From NCBI GenBank assembly GCA_035532755.1, contig DATKQI010000061.1, forward strand, positions 1 through 32,715: a stretch of DNA of 32,715 nucleotides, read 5' to 3'. Origin of the DNA: DATKQI01 sp035532755 (GTDB taxonomy: Bacteria; Pseudomonadota; Alphaproteobacteria; Acetobacterales; Acetobacteraceae). Shown piece by piece: positions 1-8,028 of the stretch (position 1 is the first letter of the stretch; each line of letters starts with the position of its first letter). The notes under the pieces were generated by a model that saw only the letters and a program-made list of their open reading frames with translations, had not been told where the DNA came from and ran no database searches. The translations under genes were made by a program, and so were the position numbers.

Positions 1-603
1 TCAGCTTCGGCGCGGGAACAGGCCCGGCGGCAGATGCAGGATGCGCAGCAGGGTTTCGTACACCGCATCGAGCACGGGCAGCACCAGCCGGTCGATCGGG
101 CCGACCATGGCGCGCGCGCAACCGGCCGCCACGATCGCCACGGGCACGGGCGCCATCATGTCGATCGGGAAATGCACGCCCAGGAACACCCGCGCCCAGG
201 CCACGAACAGTCCATACACGCAGACCGCCAAGCCCCAACGCCGTGCCGCGGTGGTGATGATCAGCCCCAGCCCCAGGCTCCAGACGAAGGTGGCATGGTC
301 GGAGGGAAAGGAATTGTCGGCCGGATGGGCGATCAGCTTGTGGCCCAGCCCGATCATGAACGGCCGCGGCTCGAACCACAGCGCGCCCAGCACCTGGTTG
401 ATGCCGAGCCCGATCAGCATGGCCAGCGCCACGCTCAGCAGCGCGCCCCGCCGCGCCGCCGGCCCCCAGATCCACAGCCCGGCCAGCAGCGCCGGGCCGG
501 CATAGACCGGGCTTCCGGCGATCAGCCGGGCGACCAGCAGCAGCACGGCATTCGGATGCGCCGAGGCATTGATGAGCAGAAACAGATGCTGGTTCCAGGC
601 CAT
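1..603 (-). CDS. PAP2-family membrane phosphatase (BcrC/undecaprenyl-diphosphatase-like)
   Basis: A 200-residue integral membrane protein with about five or six hydrophobic segments. The three PAP2 phosphatase signatures are visible: R80-P81 in EPRP, the PSDH motif at 100-103, and R138...H144...D148 in ARVFLGVHFPID. In this superfamily the histidines and the Asp form the phospho-transfer centre. Close relatives of this size remove phosphate from undecaprenyl pyrophosphate or other lipid phosphates at the periplasmic face. The substrate is not decidable here; BcrC-like activity is the best guess. The stop codon occupies the first three bases of the window, so the gene is complete. An AGGAG lies nine bases upstream of the ATG. 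It is transcribed away from the DedA gene, another membrane protein tied to lipid-carrier recycling in some bacteria, so a shared envelope role is possible but unproven. Confidence 0.88.
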   Translation of the reverse strand: MAWNQHLFLLINASAHPNAVLLLVARLIAGSPVYAGPALLAGLWIWGPAARRGALLSVALAMLIGLGINQVLGALWFEPRPFMIGLGHKLIAHPADNSFPSDHATFVWSLGLGLIITTAARRWGLAVCVYGLFVAWARVFLGVHFPIDMMAPVPVAIVAAGCARAMVGPIDRLVLPVLDAVYETLLRILHLPPGLFPRRS

Positions 604-908
604 GACGTCGCGCTCCTGCCGCCACGCGCCATCCGGGCGCGCATGCCCACCGCCTAGCCCAACATCATCGCAGTGTCACGGGAGAGCCCGCATGAGGCAA
701 GCAAGCTTCGGATCGAAAAACGAGCGAAATCCGCGCGTTGTGGGGCATGTTCCGATCCGGTGGCGGCAAATCCTACAAATCCGTATACCCGGCGCCAGCC
801 GGCCTCCATGCTGCGCCCCGCACCGTCCGGTGCGGACGCAGGCACCCGATCAAGGAAAACATGCGTGACAGCGGATGACAACGAGACGCACGCAGCCCGG
901 CGGGCAGG
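604..908. other. Divergent intergenic region with an 18-bp inverted repeat
   Basis: These 305 bases separate the leftward PAP2 gene from the rightward DedA gene and must hold both promoters. No convincing -35/-10 pair was recognised. The clearest structure is an inverted repeat at 818-835, CCGCACCG-TC-CGGTGCGG, with perfect 8-bp arms. It lies about 75 bases before the DedA start and could be an operator or a leader hairpin. An open frame at 673-912 overlaps the DedA start but has an arginine/alanine-rich, low-complexity translation and is not called a gene. Confidence 0.5.
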
Positions 909-1556
909 ATGAACGAGTTGTTCGGCAGCGATCTGCCGCATCTGGTCGCGCAGCACGGGTTCTGGATCGTCGGCCTGCTGGTCGCCCTTGAAAGCATGGG
1001 GCTGCCGCTGCCCGGCGAGACCGCGCTGATCGTCGCCGCGATCTATGCGGGCTCCGCGCATCATGCGGGCATCCTAGGCATCCTGGCCGCCGCCGCCGCC
1101 GGGGCCATCATCGGCGACAATATCGGCTACGGCATCGGGCGCGGCCTTGGCTACCGACTGCTTGCCCGGCACGGTGCGCGGATCGGGCTCACCGTGCGGA
1201 AGATCAAGCTCGGCCAGTACCTGTTCCTCCGCCATGGCGGCAAGGTGGTGTTCTTCGGCCGTTTCATCGCCGTGCTGCGGGCACTGGCCGCCCTGCTGGC
1301 CGGCATCAACCACATGCCCTGGCCCCGCTTCCTGCTGTTCAACGCGGCCGGCGGCATCGTCTGGGCGGGGCTGTATGGCGGCGGCGCCTATCTGCTGGGC
1401 CACCAGATCGATCGCATCGCCGGGCCGGTGGGCCTGGTTTTGGCGGTTGCCGCCGTTCTTGTCATCATCGTCGCCATCGTGCTGGCCCGCCGCCACATGG
1501 CCGCGCTGGAAGACGCCGCGGAACGCGCCCTGCCTGGCAAGCTGCCCGAGAGGTAG
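909..1556 (+). CDS. DedA-family membrane protein
   Basis: A 215-residue polytopic membrane protein of the DedA/SNARE-associated (VTT domain) superfamily. Recognisable elements are E28 and the GLPLPGE motif (31-37), the GDNIGYGIGR segment (69-78), and GRFIAVLRALAALLAG (117-132), which carries the conserved arginines R118 and R124. A final hydrophobic helix covers about 172-192, followed by a charged cytoplasmic tail. DedA proteins act as half-transporters or flippases, and some members recycle undecaprenyl phosphate or phosphatidylethanolamine. The exact substrate cannot be read from the sequence. The ATG at 909 has only a weak, very close GGGCAGG upstream. The first codons match the family's usual N-terminus, so the start is accepted. 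It sits head-to-head with a PAP2 phosphatase, consistent with an envelope or lipid-carrier role. Confidence 0.88.
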   Translation: MNELFGSDLPHLVAQHGFWIVGLLVALESMGLPLPGETALIVAAIYAGSAHHAGILGILAAAAAGAIIGDNIGYGIGRGLGYRLLARHGARIGLTVRKIKLGQYLFLRHGGKVVFFGRFIAVLRALAALLAGINHMPWPRFLLFNAAGGIVWAGLYGGGAYLLGHQIDRIAGPVGLVLAVAAVLVIIVAIVLARRHMAALEDAAERALPGKLPER

Positions 1557-1677
1557 GCGGCCGCGAACCATGGGGTTTCGTATAGAAGCGGGCAGCTTGC
1601 GCGAAGGCCGCCGGTTGCATCCTCCGCAGTGTGCCCAGGGCGTTCCGCCTCGGGTGCGAGCAACGAGGAGACCCACC

Positions 1678-2409
1678 ATGCCCATCCATTCAAGACCCGC
1701 CCATGCCCGCCTGACGGGATTCCGCCTCGCCCTTCTGCCCCTGGCCGCCGCGGGCGCGCTGGGGCTCGCCGCCGCGGCCCATGCCGAATCAGCCGGCAGC
1801 CCCGGCGAGATTGCCGCGGTGATGGCCGCCAAGACCACCGCGACGCAGGCCATTCAGACCGCCGAGGCCAAATCCGGTGGCCATGCGGTCGCGTTCGGTC
1901 TTCAGCACGATGCCACCGGCACGCTGTACGACGTCACCGTGGCAGGCACCGGCGGCACCAGCCGGATCCTGGTCGATCCGACGACGGGCGCAATCACCGG
2001 CGGCGGCGCCATGCGCCAGGGCCATCAGGGCCAGGGCCGCCAGGGCTATCAAGGATCGGGCGGCAACGGCGCCCAGGAAGGCGACGCGCAGGCGTTGATT
2101 CCGCCGGCCGGCGTGAAAGTGTCGCTGTCCGCCGCCATCACCGCGGCCGAGCAGGCCGGCAAAGGCAAGGCGCTCGATGCCCGCTACCGGATGGCCAACG
2201 GCCAGCCGGCCGTGCTGGTTGATGTCGGCAGCCCGACAGCCTCTACTATCGTGATGGTCGATGCGACCAGCGCGCAGATACTGGGCCAGATGCCTGCGAC
2301 GGCCGAACAGGGCGGCGAGTCCGGACACGAGCACGGCGGACTGGAAGGAGGCAGCCACGAAAGGGGCGGCCGAGGCGGCAATCACGAAGGGGACCGCAGC
2401 GCAAACTGA
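1678..2409 (+). CDS. Exported protein with two PepSY domains and a His/Gly-rich tail
   Basis: A 243-residue exported protein. Residues 1-36 form a signal peptide ending AHA before ESAG. Two PepSY-like repeats follow, about 43-108 and 145-205, each ending in the typical strand ILVDPTTGAITG or IVMVDATSAQILG. They are joined by a Gln/Gly-rich linker (109-137) with several QGxQG units. The last 35 residues are rich in Gly, His and Glu (for example SGHEHGG), a composition that could bind metal ions; that is inference. The frame is open further upstream, but the ATG at 1678 is preceded by a GAGGAGA ribosome site and starts the signal peptide. A two-component pair begins 115 bases downstream on the same strand. 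PepSY proteins are often encoded beside such pairs and may modulate the sensor in the periplasm. Confidence 0.82.
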   Translation: MPIHSRPAHARLTGFRLALLPLAAAGALGLAAAAHAESAGSPGEIAAVMAAKTTATQAIQTAEAKSGGHAVAFGLQHDATGTLYDVTVAGTGGTSRILVDPTTGAITGGGAMRQGHQGQGRQGYQGSGGNGAQEGDAQALIPPAGVKVSLSAAITAAEQAGKGKALDARYRMANGQPAVLVDVGSPTASTIVMVDATSAQILGQMPATAEQGGESGHEHGGLEGGSHERGGRGGNHEGDRSAN

Positions 2410-2524
2410 TAGCCGATAAACGCTATCCGATACCGGTGGCCGAAGGCGCTGGCTCGTCCGGCAGCCCCCGGCCACCGGCCACCCCGCCGGGCAACGCAAC
2501 CGCGCCGCGATGGAGACAAAGGCG

Positions 2525-3202
2525 ATGAAAATCCTGGTGGTGGAGGACGACGGCGAAACGGCCGCCTACATCGCCGATGGCCTGCGAGAGCATGGCCATC
2601 TGGTCGATGTCGCCGGCAACGGCCGTGACGGGCTGTTCCTCGCCGCCGACGGCGCCTACGACACGCTGGTGGTGGACCGGATGCTGCCGGGGCTGGACGG
2701 CATCGCCCTGGTCAAGACCATCCGCGGCGCCGGTGTGCAGACCCCGGTGCTGTTCCTCTCCGCCCGCGGTTCGGTGCCCGACCGGGTCAGCGGGCTCGAT
2801 GCAGGGGGCGATGACTATCTGGTGAAACCCTTTGCCTTCTCCGAGCTGCTCGCGCGGGTGAGCGCACTCGGCCGCCGCCCGGCGGCATCCGCCGTCGATG
2901 CCGTGCTGCGGGTCGGCGATCTGGAGATGGACCTGCTGAAGCGCAGCGTGCATCGCGCCGGCCGCCTGATCGATCTGCAACCGCGCGAGTTCCAGCTTCT
3001 GGAATTCCTGCTGCGCCACGCCGACCAGGTGGTCACGCGCACCATGCTGCTGGAAGGGGTGTGGGAGTTCCATTTCGACCCGCAGACGAACGTGATCGAT
3101 ACGCATATCAGCCGGTTGCGCGGCAAGATCGACCGCGGCTTCCCGGTGCCGCTGATCCATACCGTGCGCGGCGCCGGCTACGTGGTCCGTGCGCCCGCGT
3201 AG
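2525..3202 (+). CDS. OmpR/PhoB-family response regulator
   Basis: A 225-residue two-component response regulator. The receiver domain (about 1-120) has the acidic pocket D8-D9, phospho-acceptor D51 in VVDRMLPGLDG, the S/T switch region at LFLSAR, and K101 in LVKPFAF. A winged-helix DNA-binding domain (about 130-225) ends with the usual HTVRGAGYVV signature. The overall pattern resembles the QseB/PmrA/TctD group. An in-frame ATG five codons upstream (2510) is possible. The start at 2525 gives the canonical MKILVVEDD and has GGAG at 2511-2514. The 3' end overlaps the histidine kinase by 14 bases, so the two are translationally coupled. Likely targets are the local operon, including the PepSY gene just upstream, but no operator repeats were identified. 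Confidence 0.93.
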   Translation: MKILVVEDDGETAAYIADGLREHGHLVDVAGNGRDGLFLAADGAYDTLVVDRMLPGLDGIALVKTIRGAGVQTPVLFLSARGSVPDRVSGLDAGGDDYLVKPFAFSELLARVSALGRRPAASAVDAVLRVGDLEMDLLKRSVHRAGRLIDLQPREFQLLEFLLRHADQVVTRTMLLEGVWEFHFDPQTNVIDTHISRLRGKIDRGFPVPLIHTVRGAGYVVRAPA

Positions 3203-4556
3203 CCTTCTCCGGGCTACCGCCTTCCGCGTCGCGCTGGCCAACGCGCTGGTGTTCGGCGTGGTGGTACTGGTGTTCTCGACAGCACTCTTCGCGATCTCGC
3301 GGGAGCGGGTGCTCGCGCAGATGGACAGCGACATCCATGGTGACTGGCAGAGCCTGCGCGCCACTTACGAGGATGAGGGCGCGGCCGGCCTGATACGCAC
3401 GGTGGACCGGCTGGCGGAGGCGGCGGGCAACGGCCAGGCGTTCTACCTGCTGCGCGGCCGCCAGGGAAACAAGCTCGCCGGCAATATCCCGCTTGTCCCG
3501 ATCCAGCACGGGTGGGCCTGGATCCATGTCCGCCACGGGCTGCCCGTGGAGCTTGACAACGGGCTGATGCGCACGCTCGGCCGCACCCTGCCGAATGGCC
3601 AGCGCCTGCTGATCGGGCGCAACCCCCGGCATCTGAACGACCTTGAGAACGTCTTCATCACCGGCCTGCTCTGGACCGAGCTGGGCGTGCTGCTGTTCGG
3701 CCTCGCCTCGGGCTATCTCGTCAGCCGGCGAATGCTGCGCGGCGTGCAGACCATCGCCGACGAGGTGGGCCATATCGGCGCGGGTGCGCTCAGCCGCCGC
3801 ATCCCGCCGATCGGCGGCAGTGACGAGATCGGCCGCATCGGCGCGGCGGTGAACCTGATGCTGGACCGCATCGGCGTGCTCACCGACAGCCTGCGCCAGG
3901 TGACGAACGACATCGCGCACGACCTGCGCACGCCCCTCGCCCGGCTGCGGCAGAACCTGGAACGCGCCACGCTCCAGGCCCGTTCGGCCGAAGATCTGCG
4001 GGCCGCCGCGGAGCGCGCGTTGCAGGAAACGGATGCGATCATCGCCACCTTCAACGCCCTGCTGCGCATCGCCCAGGTCGAGGGGCAGGAGCGGCGCAGC
4101 GGCTTCGCCACGCTCGACCTCAGCGAACTCGTCCTGCGCCTGGCCGACGCCTACGGCCCGAGCGCGGAGGATGCCGGCCATCGGATGGACGTTGCGGTCG
4201 CGCCCGGCGTGCGGGTGTTCGGCGATGCCGATCTGCTCGGCCAGATGCTGGCGAACCTGATCGAGAACGCGCTGCGCCACACCCCGGCCGGCAGCCGCAT
4301 CGCGCTGCGGCTGGAGCCGCGCCCATCCGGGCCGCGCCTCGTCGTCGCCGATACCGGCCCGGGCATTCCGGCCGAGAAACGCGCCCATGTGCTTGGCCGC
4401 TTCGTGCGGCTCGATGCCAGCCGCGGCACGCCGGGCACCGGCCTCGGGCTCGCTCTTGCCAAGGCGGTGGCCAATCTGCACGGCATCACCCTCACCCTCG
4501 CCGACAACGCCCCCGGCCTGCGGGTGATCCTGGATTTCCCGCAGCCATCCCCGTGA
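3189..4556 (+). CDS. Sensor histidine kinase partner of the OmpR-type regulator
   Basis: A 455-residue inner-membrane sensor kinase starting at a GTG inside the end of the regulator gene. A first membrane helix (about 15-36) and a second (about 155-178) bracket a periplasmic sensor domain of roughly 115 residues with no recognised fold. A HAMP linker follows (about 179-232). The dimerisation/phospho-acceptor helix has H244 in NDIAHDLRTPLARL. The ATPase domain shows the N-box (N356, N360 in NLIENALRHTP), the G1 box DTGPGIP near 398 and the G2 box GTGLGLAL near 416. All residues needed for kinase activity are present. The upstream secreted PepSY protein is a candidate periplasmic partner. The signal is unknown; a cation or envelope stress is a guess based on that neighbour. 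Confidence 0.92.
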   Translation: MRPRSLLRATAFRVALANALVFGVVVLVFSTALFAISRERVLAQMDSDIHGDWQSLRATYEDEGAAGLIRTVDRLAEAAGNGQAFYLLRGRQGNKLAGNIPLVPIQHGWAWIHVRHGLPVELDNGLMRTLGRTLPNGQRLLIGRNPRHLNDLENVFITGLLWTELGVLLFGLASGYLVSRRMLRGVQTIADEVGHIGAGALSRRIPPIGGSDEIGRIGAAVNLMLDRIGVLTDSLRQVTNDIAHDLRTPLARLRQNLERATLQARSAEDLRAAAERALQETDAIIATFNALLRIAQVEGQERRSGFATLDLSELVLRLADAYGPSAEDAGHRMDVAVAPGVRVFGDADLLGQMLANLIENALRHTPAGSRIALRLEPRPSGPRLVVADTGPGIPAEKRAHVLGRFVRLDASRGTPGTGLGLALAKAVANLHGITLTLADNAPGLRVILDFPQPSP

Positions 4557-4654
4557 CGCCGGCGTCCCGCCCGCCCTGCCATGCGCTGCTCAACCAGGAG
4601 GACGGTGAAGGATGGATTGTGGTGCTGGCTGGGCATCCCTCCTTTGCCGCCGCG

Positions 4655-6022
4655 TCATCCTCCTGGCACGGCCGCCGTGCCGTCATCGCTCAGTGCATCG
4701 ATCGCGATGTTCTCGGTTGCCAGCATCGGCTGCCGACTGACAATGAAAGCGAACAGGAACCGCCCCAGCGAGAGCGCCAGGATCAATGTCTCGAACCCCA
4801 CGGTCGCCTGCGCCACCGGCACGAGGAAGATCGTGATGGAGATCGCGATGCGGCACACGGCATTGCATACGCCCTGCGAGCGGCCGCGCAGATGCGTGGG
4901 GAACAGTTCGCTCGCCCAGGCCCATGGCAGCCCCGCGCCGCCCAGCCAGCCGAAATAGCTGAACAGCATGAAGCATCCGATCAGCATGGCCGGCTGGCTT
5001 GAGAACACGCCCATCCCGATCGCGAAGAACCCCGACGGGATGAGCGACAGATAGGCGAGCTTCCGCCGCCCGATCCGGTCTATCAGCCGGTAGCTCGTCA
5101 GCGCGCCGAGCAGCCCGGTGAGCCAGATCAGCGCGCTGAACAGCACCGTCTGCGTCAGGGACAGATGGCCCACGTAGCGCAGCACGAAGGGCGTGGCGAT
5201 CGAGGAGATCGATCCGGTCAGGCAATTGAGGAAGAACAGCGCCGAGACCCAGAACAGCCGCCGCGCGTGCGGCGGCCGGAACAGCTCGGCATAGCTGCCG
5301 GTCTGCCGTGCGGCCATCACCCCACGCGCCGGCACCGGCATGCCGAAGGCACGGAACGCCGCTTCCGCCTCCGCCGTGCGCCCCCGGTTGAGCAGCCAAC
5401 GCGGCGATTCCGGCAGCAGCCGCCGGCCCAGCAGCACCAGCAGCGCCGGCAGCGCGGCCAGGGCGAACATCCAGCGCCAGGCCTGCGCACCGAATGCCCA
5501 GCCGAGCGGCAGCGCGATCAGGGTCGAGGTCAACGCACCCAGGATCCAGGTGATCTGCGTCAACGCTCCCAGGATCGCCCCGCGCCGGTGTCGCGGCGTG
5601 ATTTCGGCGAGATAGGCGGTGCTCGTCGGGATATCCATGCCCACGCCCACGCCGATCAGGAACCGGGCGACGAAAAGCTGCGTCACGTTCGTGATGAATG
5701 CCGAGAGGATCGAGAACGCGACGAAGAAGACGAGGTTGATGACGAAGATCGATCGCCGCCCCAGCCGATCGGACATGTCGCCGAACACGATCAGGCCGAT
5801 CATCGCGCCAAGAAAGGTGGAGGCGCCGAGCAGGCCGGTCGCGCTCGGGCTCAGCCCCAATTGCGGCTGCAGGTAGATCAGCGCCGTGCCCATCACCAGC
5901 AGGTCGTAGCCATCGATGAACTCGCCGAGCGCGACGAGGACCGCCGCGCGCCGCTGCAACCCCGTCATCTCGACATCGGGCTCGCTCCGGACCCCGATCG
6001 CCTGGCTTTGCGCCATGGACAT
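4655..6022 (-). CDS. MFS transporter, sugar- or acid-proton symporter type
   Basis: A 455-residue, 12-helix major facilitator. Family marks include FIDGYDLLVMG in helix 1, the loop motif DRLGRRS between helices 2 and 3 with its second-half echo DRIGRRKL, and PESPRWLLNRGR after helix 6, typical of sugar porters. The DGYD motif in helix 1 is also seen in the aromatic-acid/proton symporter branch, so uptake of an organic or sugar acid with protons is the best reading. The start was set at the ATG at 6022 because GGGAGGG lies eight bases upstream; an ATG nine codons further out lacks a ribosome site. It is the third gene of a leftward gntR - enolase-superfamily gene - MFS run, 54 bases after the enzyme gene. 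It probably imports the substrate of that pathway. Confidence 0.87.
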   Translation of the reverse strand: MSMAQSQAIGVRSEPDVEMTGLQRRAAVLVALGEFIDGYDLLVMGTALIYLQPQLGLSPSATGLLGASTFLGAMIGLIVFGDMSDRLGRRSIFVINLVFFVAFSILSAFITNVTQLFVARFLIGVGVGMDIPTSTAYLAEITPRHRRGAILGALTQITWILGALTSTLIALPLGWAFGAQAWRWMFALAALPALLVLLGRRLLPESPRWLLNRGRTAEAEAAFRAFGMPVPARGVMAARQTGSYAELFRPPHARRLFWVSALFFLNCLTGSISSIATPFVLRYVGHLSLTQTVLFSALIWLTGLLGALTSYRLIDRIGRRKLAYLSLIPSGFFAIGMGVFSSQPAMLIGCFMLFSYFGWLGGAGLPWAWASELFPTHLRGRSQGVCNAVCRIAISITIFLVPVAQATVGFETLILALSLGRFLFAFIVSRQPMLATENIAIDALSDDGTAAVPGG

Positions 6023-6076
6023 GCTCTTTTCCCTCCCGCCGATCCTCAAGGGGATCGGTCTGTCATCGTCGATTTG

Positions 6077-7240
6077 TCAGCATGAGGCGGCAATATCGCT
6101 CCGTCGCCGCTCGAATCTCGCCACTCTGTGCCGCGTCACCACATCCTCAACGAGGGACGCGCCCAACCCCCGCGCCATGCCCGGCAGCGCGGAGCACCCC
6201 GCATGCGGCTGCGGCAGCGCATCGCCCACCAGGGCCGCGAACAGCGGCGTTTCATCGAACTGCATCTCCAGCCGGTCGAAGCCCGCTGCCACCGCCGCCA
6301 GATGCAGGCTTGCCGCGTGGCATACCGGGCCGGTCGGGTTGTGCGGGGAGAAGGCCACGCCGTGGGCGGCGAACCGCTCGGCCAGATGGAGCATCTCGGC
6401 GAGACCGCCGACATATTTCACATCCGGCATCATCACATCATAGGCGCCGGCGGCCAGAAACGGCGCGAAGTCGGCCAGCCCCACACCTTCTTCCCGGCCC
6501 GCGAGCCGCATGCCGCGGACATTGGCCAGCCCGCGCAGGCGCTTCAGCGCCGGCAGGTTCGCCTCCGTCTCCGGCAGCGGGCACTCCACCCAGTACACGT
6601 CCTGCGCCGCCGCGGCGCCGACCACCGTGGCCGCAGCGGCCTCATCCAGCCGCCAATGGCAATCCACCAGCAGATCCCGCCCGGGCCCAAGTGCCGCGCG
6701 TACCGCGGCGATCCGCTGCAGCCCGGGCGCCAGCATCGCCGGCACCGTGCCCGCCCGATGCGCATCCGGCGTCACCTCGTCGAACGGCGCGATCTTGATG
6801 GCGTCGAACCCCGCCGCAACGGCTGCCAGCGCACTTGCGGCGAATCCCTCGGGGCTGCGGTCCCGCGTGCGCCGATTGATATTGGCGTACAGCGGAATGA
6901 GACTGCGCTGCCGTGTTCCCAGCACATCGGCCACCGGCCGGCCTTGCCGCGCGGCATGCACATCCCACAGCGCATGATCGAGCGCGGAAACCACCGCCGC
7001 TTCCGGCAAGGACCCCGGGACTGGCGCCCCGCGCCCCCACGGCACCGAATCCGCCAGCCCGAGCATCCAGGGTGCAAGCTCCCGGGCCGCCCCCAGCACG
7101 GCGTCCTCCCGGCCCGGCAGCGTCGCCTCGCCGGTGCCGCGCAGCCCGGCCCCGGTTTCGATCTCCAGGAAGATCCAGCGCGTTTTCGCCGTCACCTCCA
7201 CCACGCTCAGGCATAGCCGCGCGATCGGGTCGGCCTTCAT
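6077..7240 (-). CDS. Enolase-superfamily (mandelate racemase/muconate lactonizing type) enzyme
   Basis: A 387-residue enzyme with an N-terminal capping domain (about 1-125) and a C-terminal barrel. Metal ligands appear as D193 (LLVDCHWR), E219 (VECPLPE) and E250/E251 (AGREEG). Acid/base residues appear as K149 (AIKIAPFDEV), D273-K275 (PDVKYVGG) and H300 (SPHNPTGP). Members of this group abstract the proton alpha to a carboxylate, usually to dehydrate, epimerise or cycloisomerise sugar acids. The segment around K149 reads K-I-A rather than the K-x-K of mandelate racemase. Substrate assignment is not possible from sequence. The ATG overlaps the gntR stop by four bases (ATGA). With an MFS carrier, an SDR and an SMP-30-type lactonase nearby, a sugar-acid dehydratase is the most likely role. 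Confidence 0.85.
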   Translation of the reverse strand: MKADPIARLCLSVVEVTAKTRWIFLEIETGAGLRGTGEATLPGREDAVLGAARELAPWMLGLADSVPWGRGAPVPGSLPEAAVVSALDHALWDVHAARQGRPVADVLGTRQRSLIPLYANINRRTRDRSPEGFAASALAAVAAGFDAIKIAPFDEVTPDAHRAGTVPAMLAPGLQRIAAVRAALGPGRDLLVDCHWRLDEAAAATVVGAAAAQDVYWVECPLPETEANLPALKRLRGLANVRGMRLAGREEGVGLADFAPFLAAGAYDVMMPDVKYVGGLAEMLHLAERFAAHGVAFSPHNPTGPVCHAASLHLAAVAAGFDRLEMQFDETPLFAALVGDALPQPHAGCSALPGMARGLGASLVEDVVTRHRVARFERRRSDIAASC

Positions 7241-7914
7241 GCGGCGGATTCCGCGCCACCCACGGCAAGACGCGCGTCGAAACGCGCCAGCAGGTCGAAT
7301 TTCGCCTTGATCACATGCGCCCCCATGATCGTTGCCGCCGCGTCGGAATCATGCGCGGCCAGCGTGCGCAGCAGGGCGCGGTGATCGCTGGAGACGCCGG
7401 CGAACCGCTCCGGCCCGTAGCCGTGGTGGTGCCACAGCGCGGCGATCAGCACCCAGTGCTGATCCACCAGCGCCTCGGCCTGCCGGTTGCGGGCCGCGGC
7501 ATTGATCATTTGGTGGAAGCGACGATTGCCCGTCAGCGCCGCGTCGTAATCCTGCGCGGCCACCGCGCTCTCCCGGGCCTGTTCGATCTGCGACAGCGCC
7601 GCGATCTGGGCCGCGCTGCAATGCCGGGCCGCGCCGCGCGCCAGCACCACCTCGATCGCGCAGCGCGTGTCGAACAGGTTCTCCACGAAGCCCCGGTCCG
7701 GGCCCCGCACCCGCGCGCCCCGCCCCGGCTCCATCACCACCAGGCCTTCGCCGTGCAACTGGCGGAGGGCCTCGCGGATCGGCATATGGCTCGCGCCATA
7801 ACGGCCGGCGAGATCGTCGATCGTCACGCGCGCGCCGAGCGCGATCCGGCCGGCGGCGATGTCGTCACGAATGCGCTGGCCGACGTCCGTCAATCGCGTC
7901 ACGTATACCCTCAT
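7237..7914 (-). CDS. GntR-family transcriptional regulator with FCD ligand domain
   Basis: A 225-residue regulator. The N-terminal winged helix (about 1-75) contains LAGRYGASHMPIREALRQL, the GntR recognition-helix signature. The C-terminal helical FCD domain carries the family histidines in RFHQMI, SSDHRALL and GAHVIK, which usually bind a metal that contacts an acidic effector. The start is uncertain: ATG at 7914 lacks a ribosome site, while GTG at 7902 has GAGGG five bases upstream. The upstream TTG at 7929 lies inside a palindrome and is unlikely. It heads the leftward operon and faces the SDR-lactonase operon. It probably represses both until the sugar acid or an intermediate binds, with the TTGATCAA palindromes as likely operators. 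Confidence 0.9.
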   Translation of the reverse strand: MRVYVTRLTDVGQRIRDDIAAGRIALGARVTIDDLAGRYGASHMPIREALRQLHGEGLVVMEPGRGARVRGPDRGFVENLFDTRCAIEVVLARGAARHCSAAQIAALSQIEQARESAVAAQDYDAALTGNRRFHQMINAAARNRQAEALVDQHWVLIAALWHHHGYGPERFAGVSSDHRALLRTLAAHDSDAAATIMGAHVIKAKFDLLARFDARLAVGGAESAA

Positions 7915-7920
7915 GCGGAA

Positions 7921-7930
7921 TTTGATCAAA
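7921..7930. promoter_or_regulatory. Candidate GntR operator 1 (TTTGATCAAA)
   Basis: A perfect 10-bp palindrome lying immediately upstream of the gntR start codon. The TTGATCAA core recurs 52 bp away at 7974-7981, about five helical turns, in an unusually AT-rich control region. Assignment to the adjacent GntR regulator is inferred from position and symmetry. Confidence 0.55.
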
Positions 7931-7973
7931 AACTGCTTTCAAATCAGATAAGCGTCAATGATATTCGCATTAG

Positions 7974-7981
7974 TTGATCAA
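7974..7981. promoter_or_regulatory. Candidate GntR operator 2 (TTGATCAA)
   Basis: Second copy of the palindromic core, 47 bases before the SDR start codon. The flanking A after the core is shared with the first site (TTGATCAAA). It is placed to control the rightward operon. The stretch between the two sites is AT-rich and presumably carries both divergent promoters, but no strong -35/-10 pair could be fixed. Confidence 0.5.
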
Positions 7982-8028
7982 ATATGTGAAGACACGCGCT
8001 CTTTCTCCCTGCCCCGAGGAACTGCCGA

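Noticed and set aside
673..912. A 79-codon open frame overlapping the DedA start by ATGA.
   Set aside because: Composition is Arg/Ala/Pro-biased with no domain, and there is no ribosome site. The overlap is probably chance.
4594..4666. Inverted repeat CCAGGAGGA ... TCCTCCTGG between the histidine kinase and MFS genes, considered as a terminator.
   Set aside because: The arms are separated by 55 bases, one arm lies in the MFS coding end, and there is no T tract. It may be chance.
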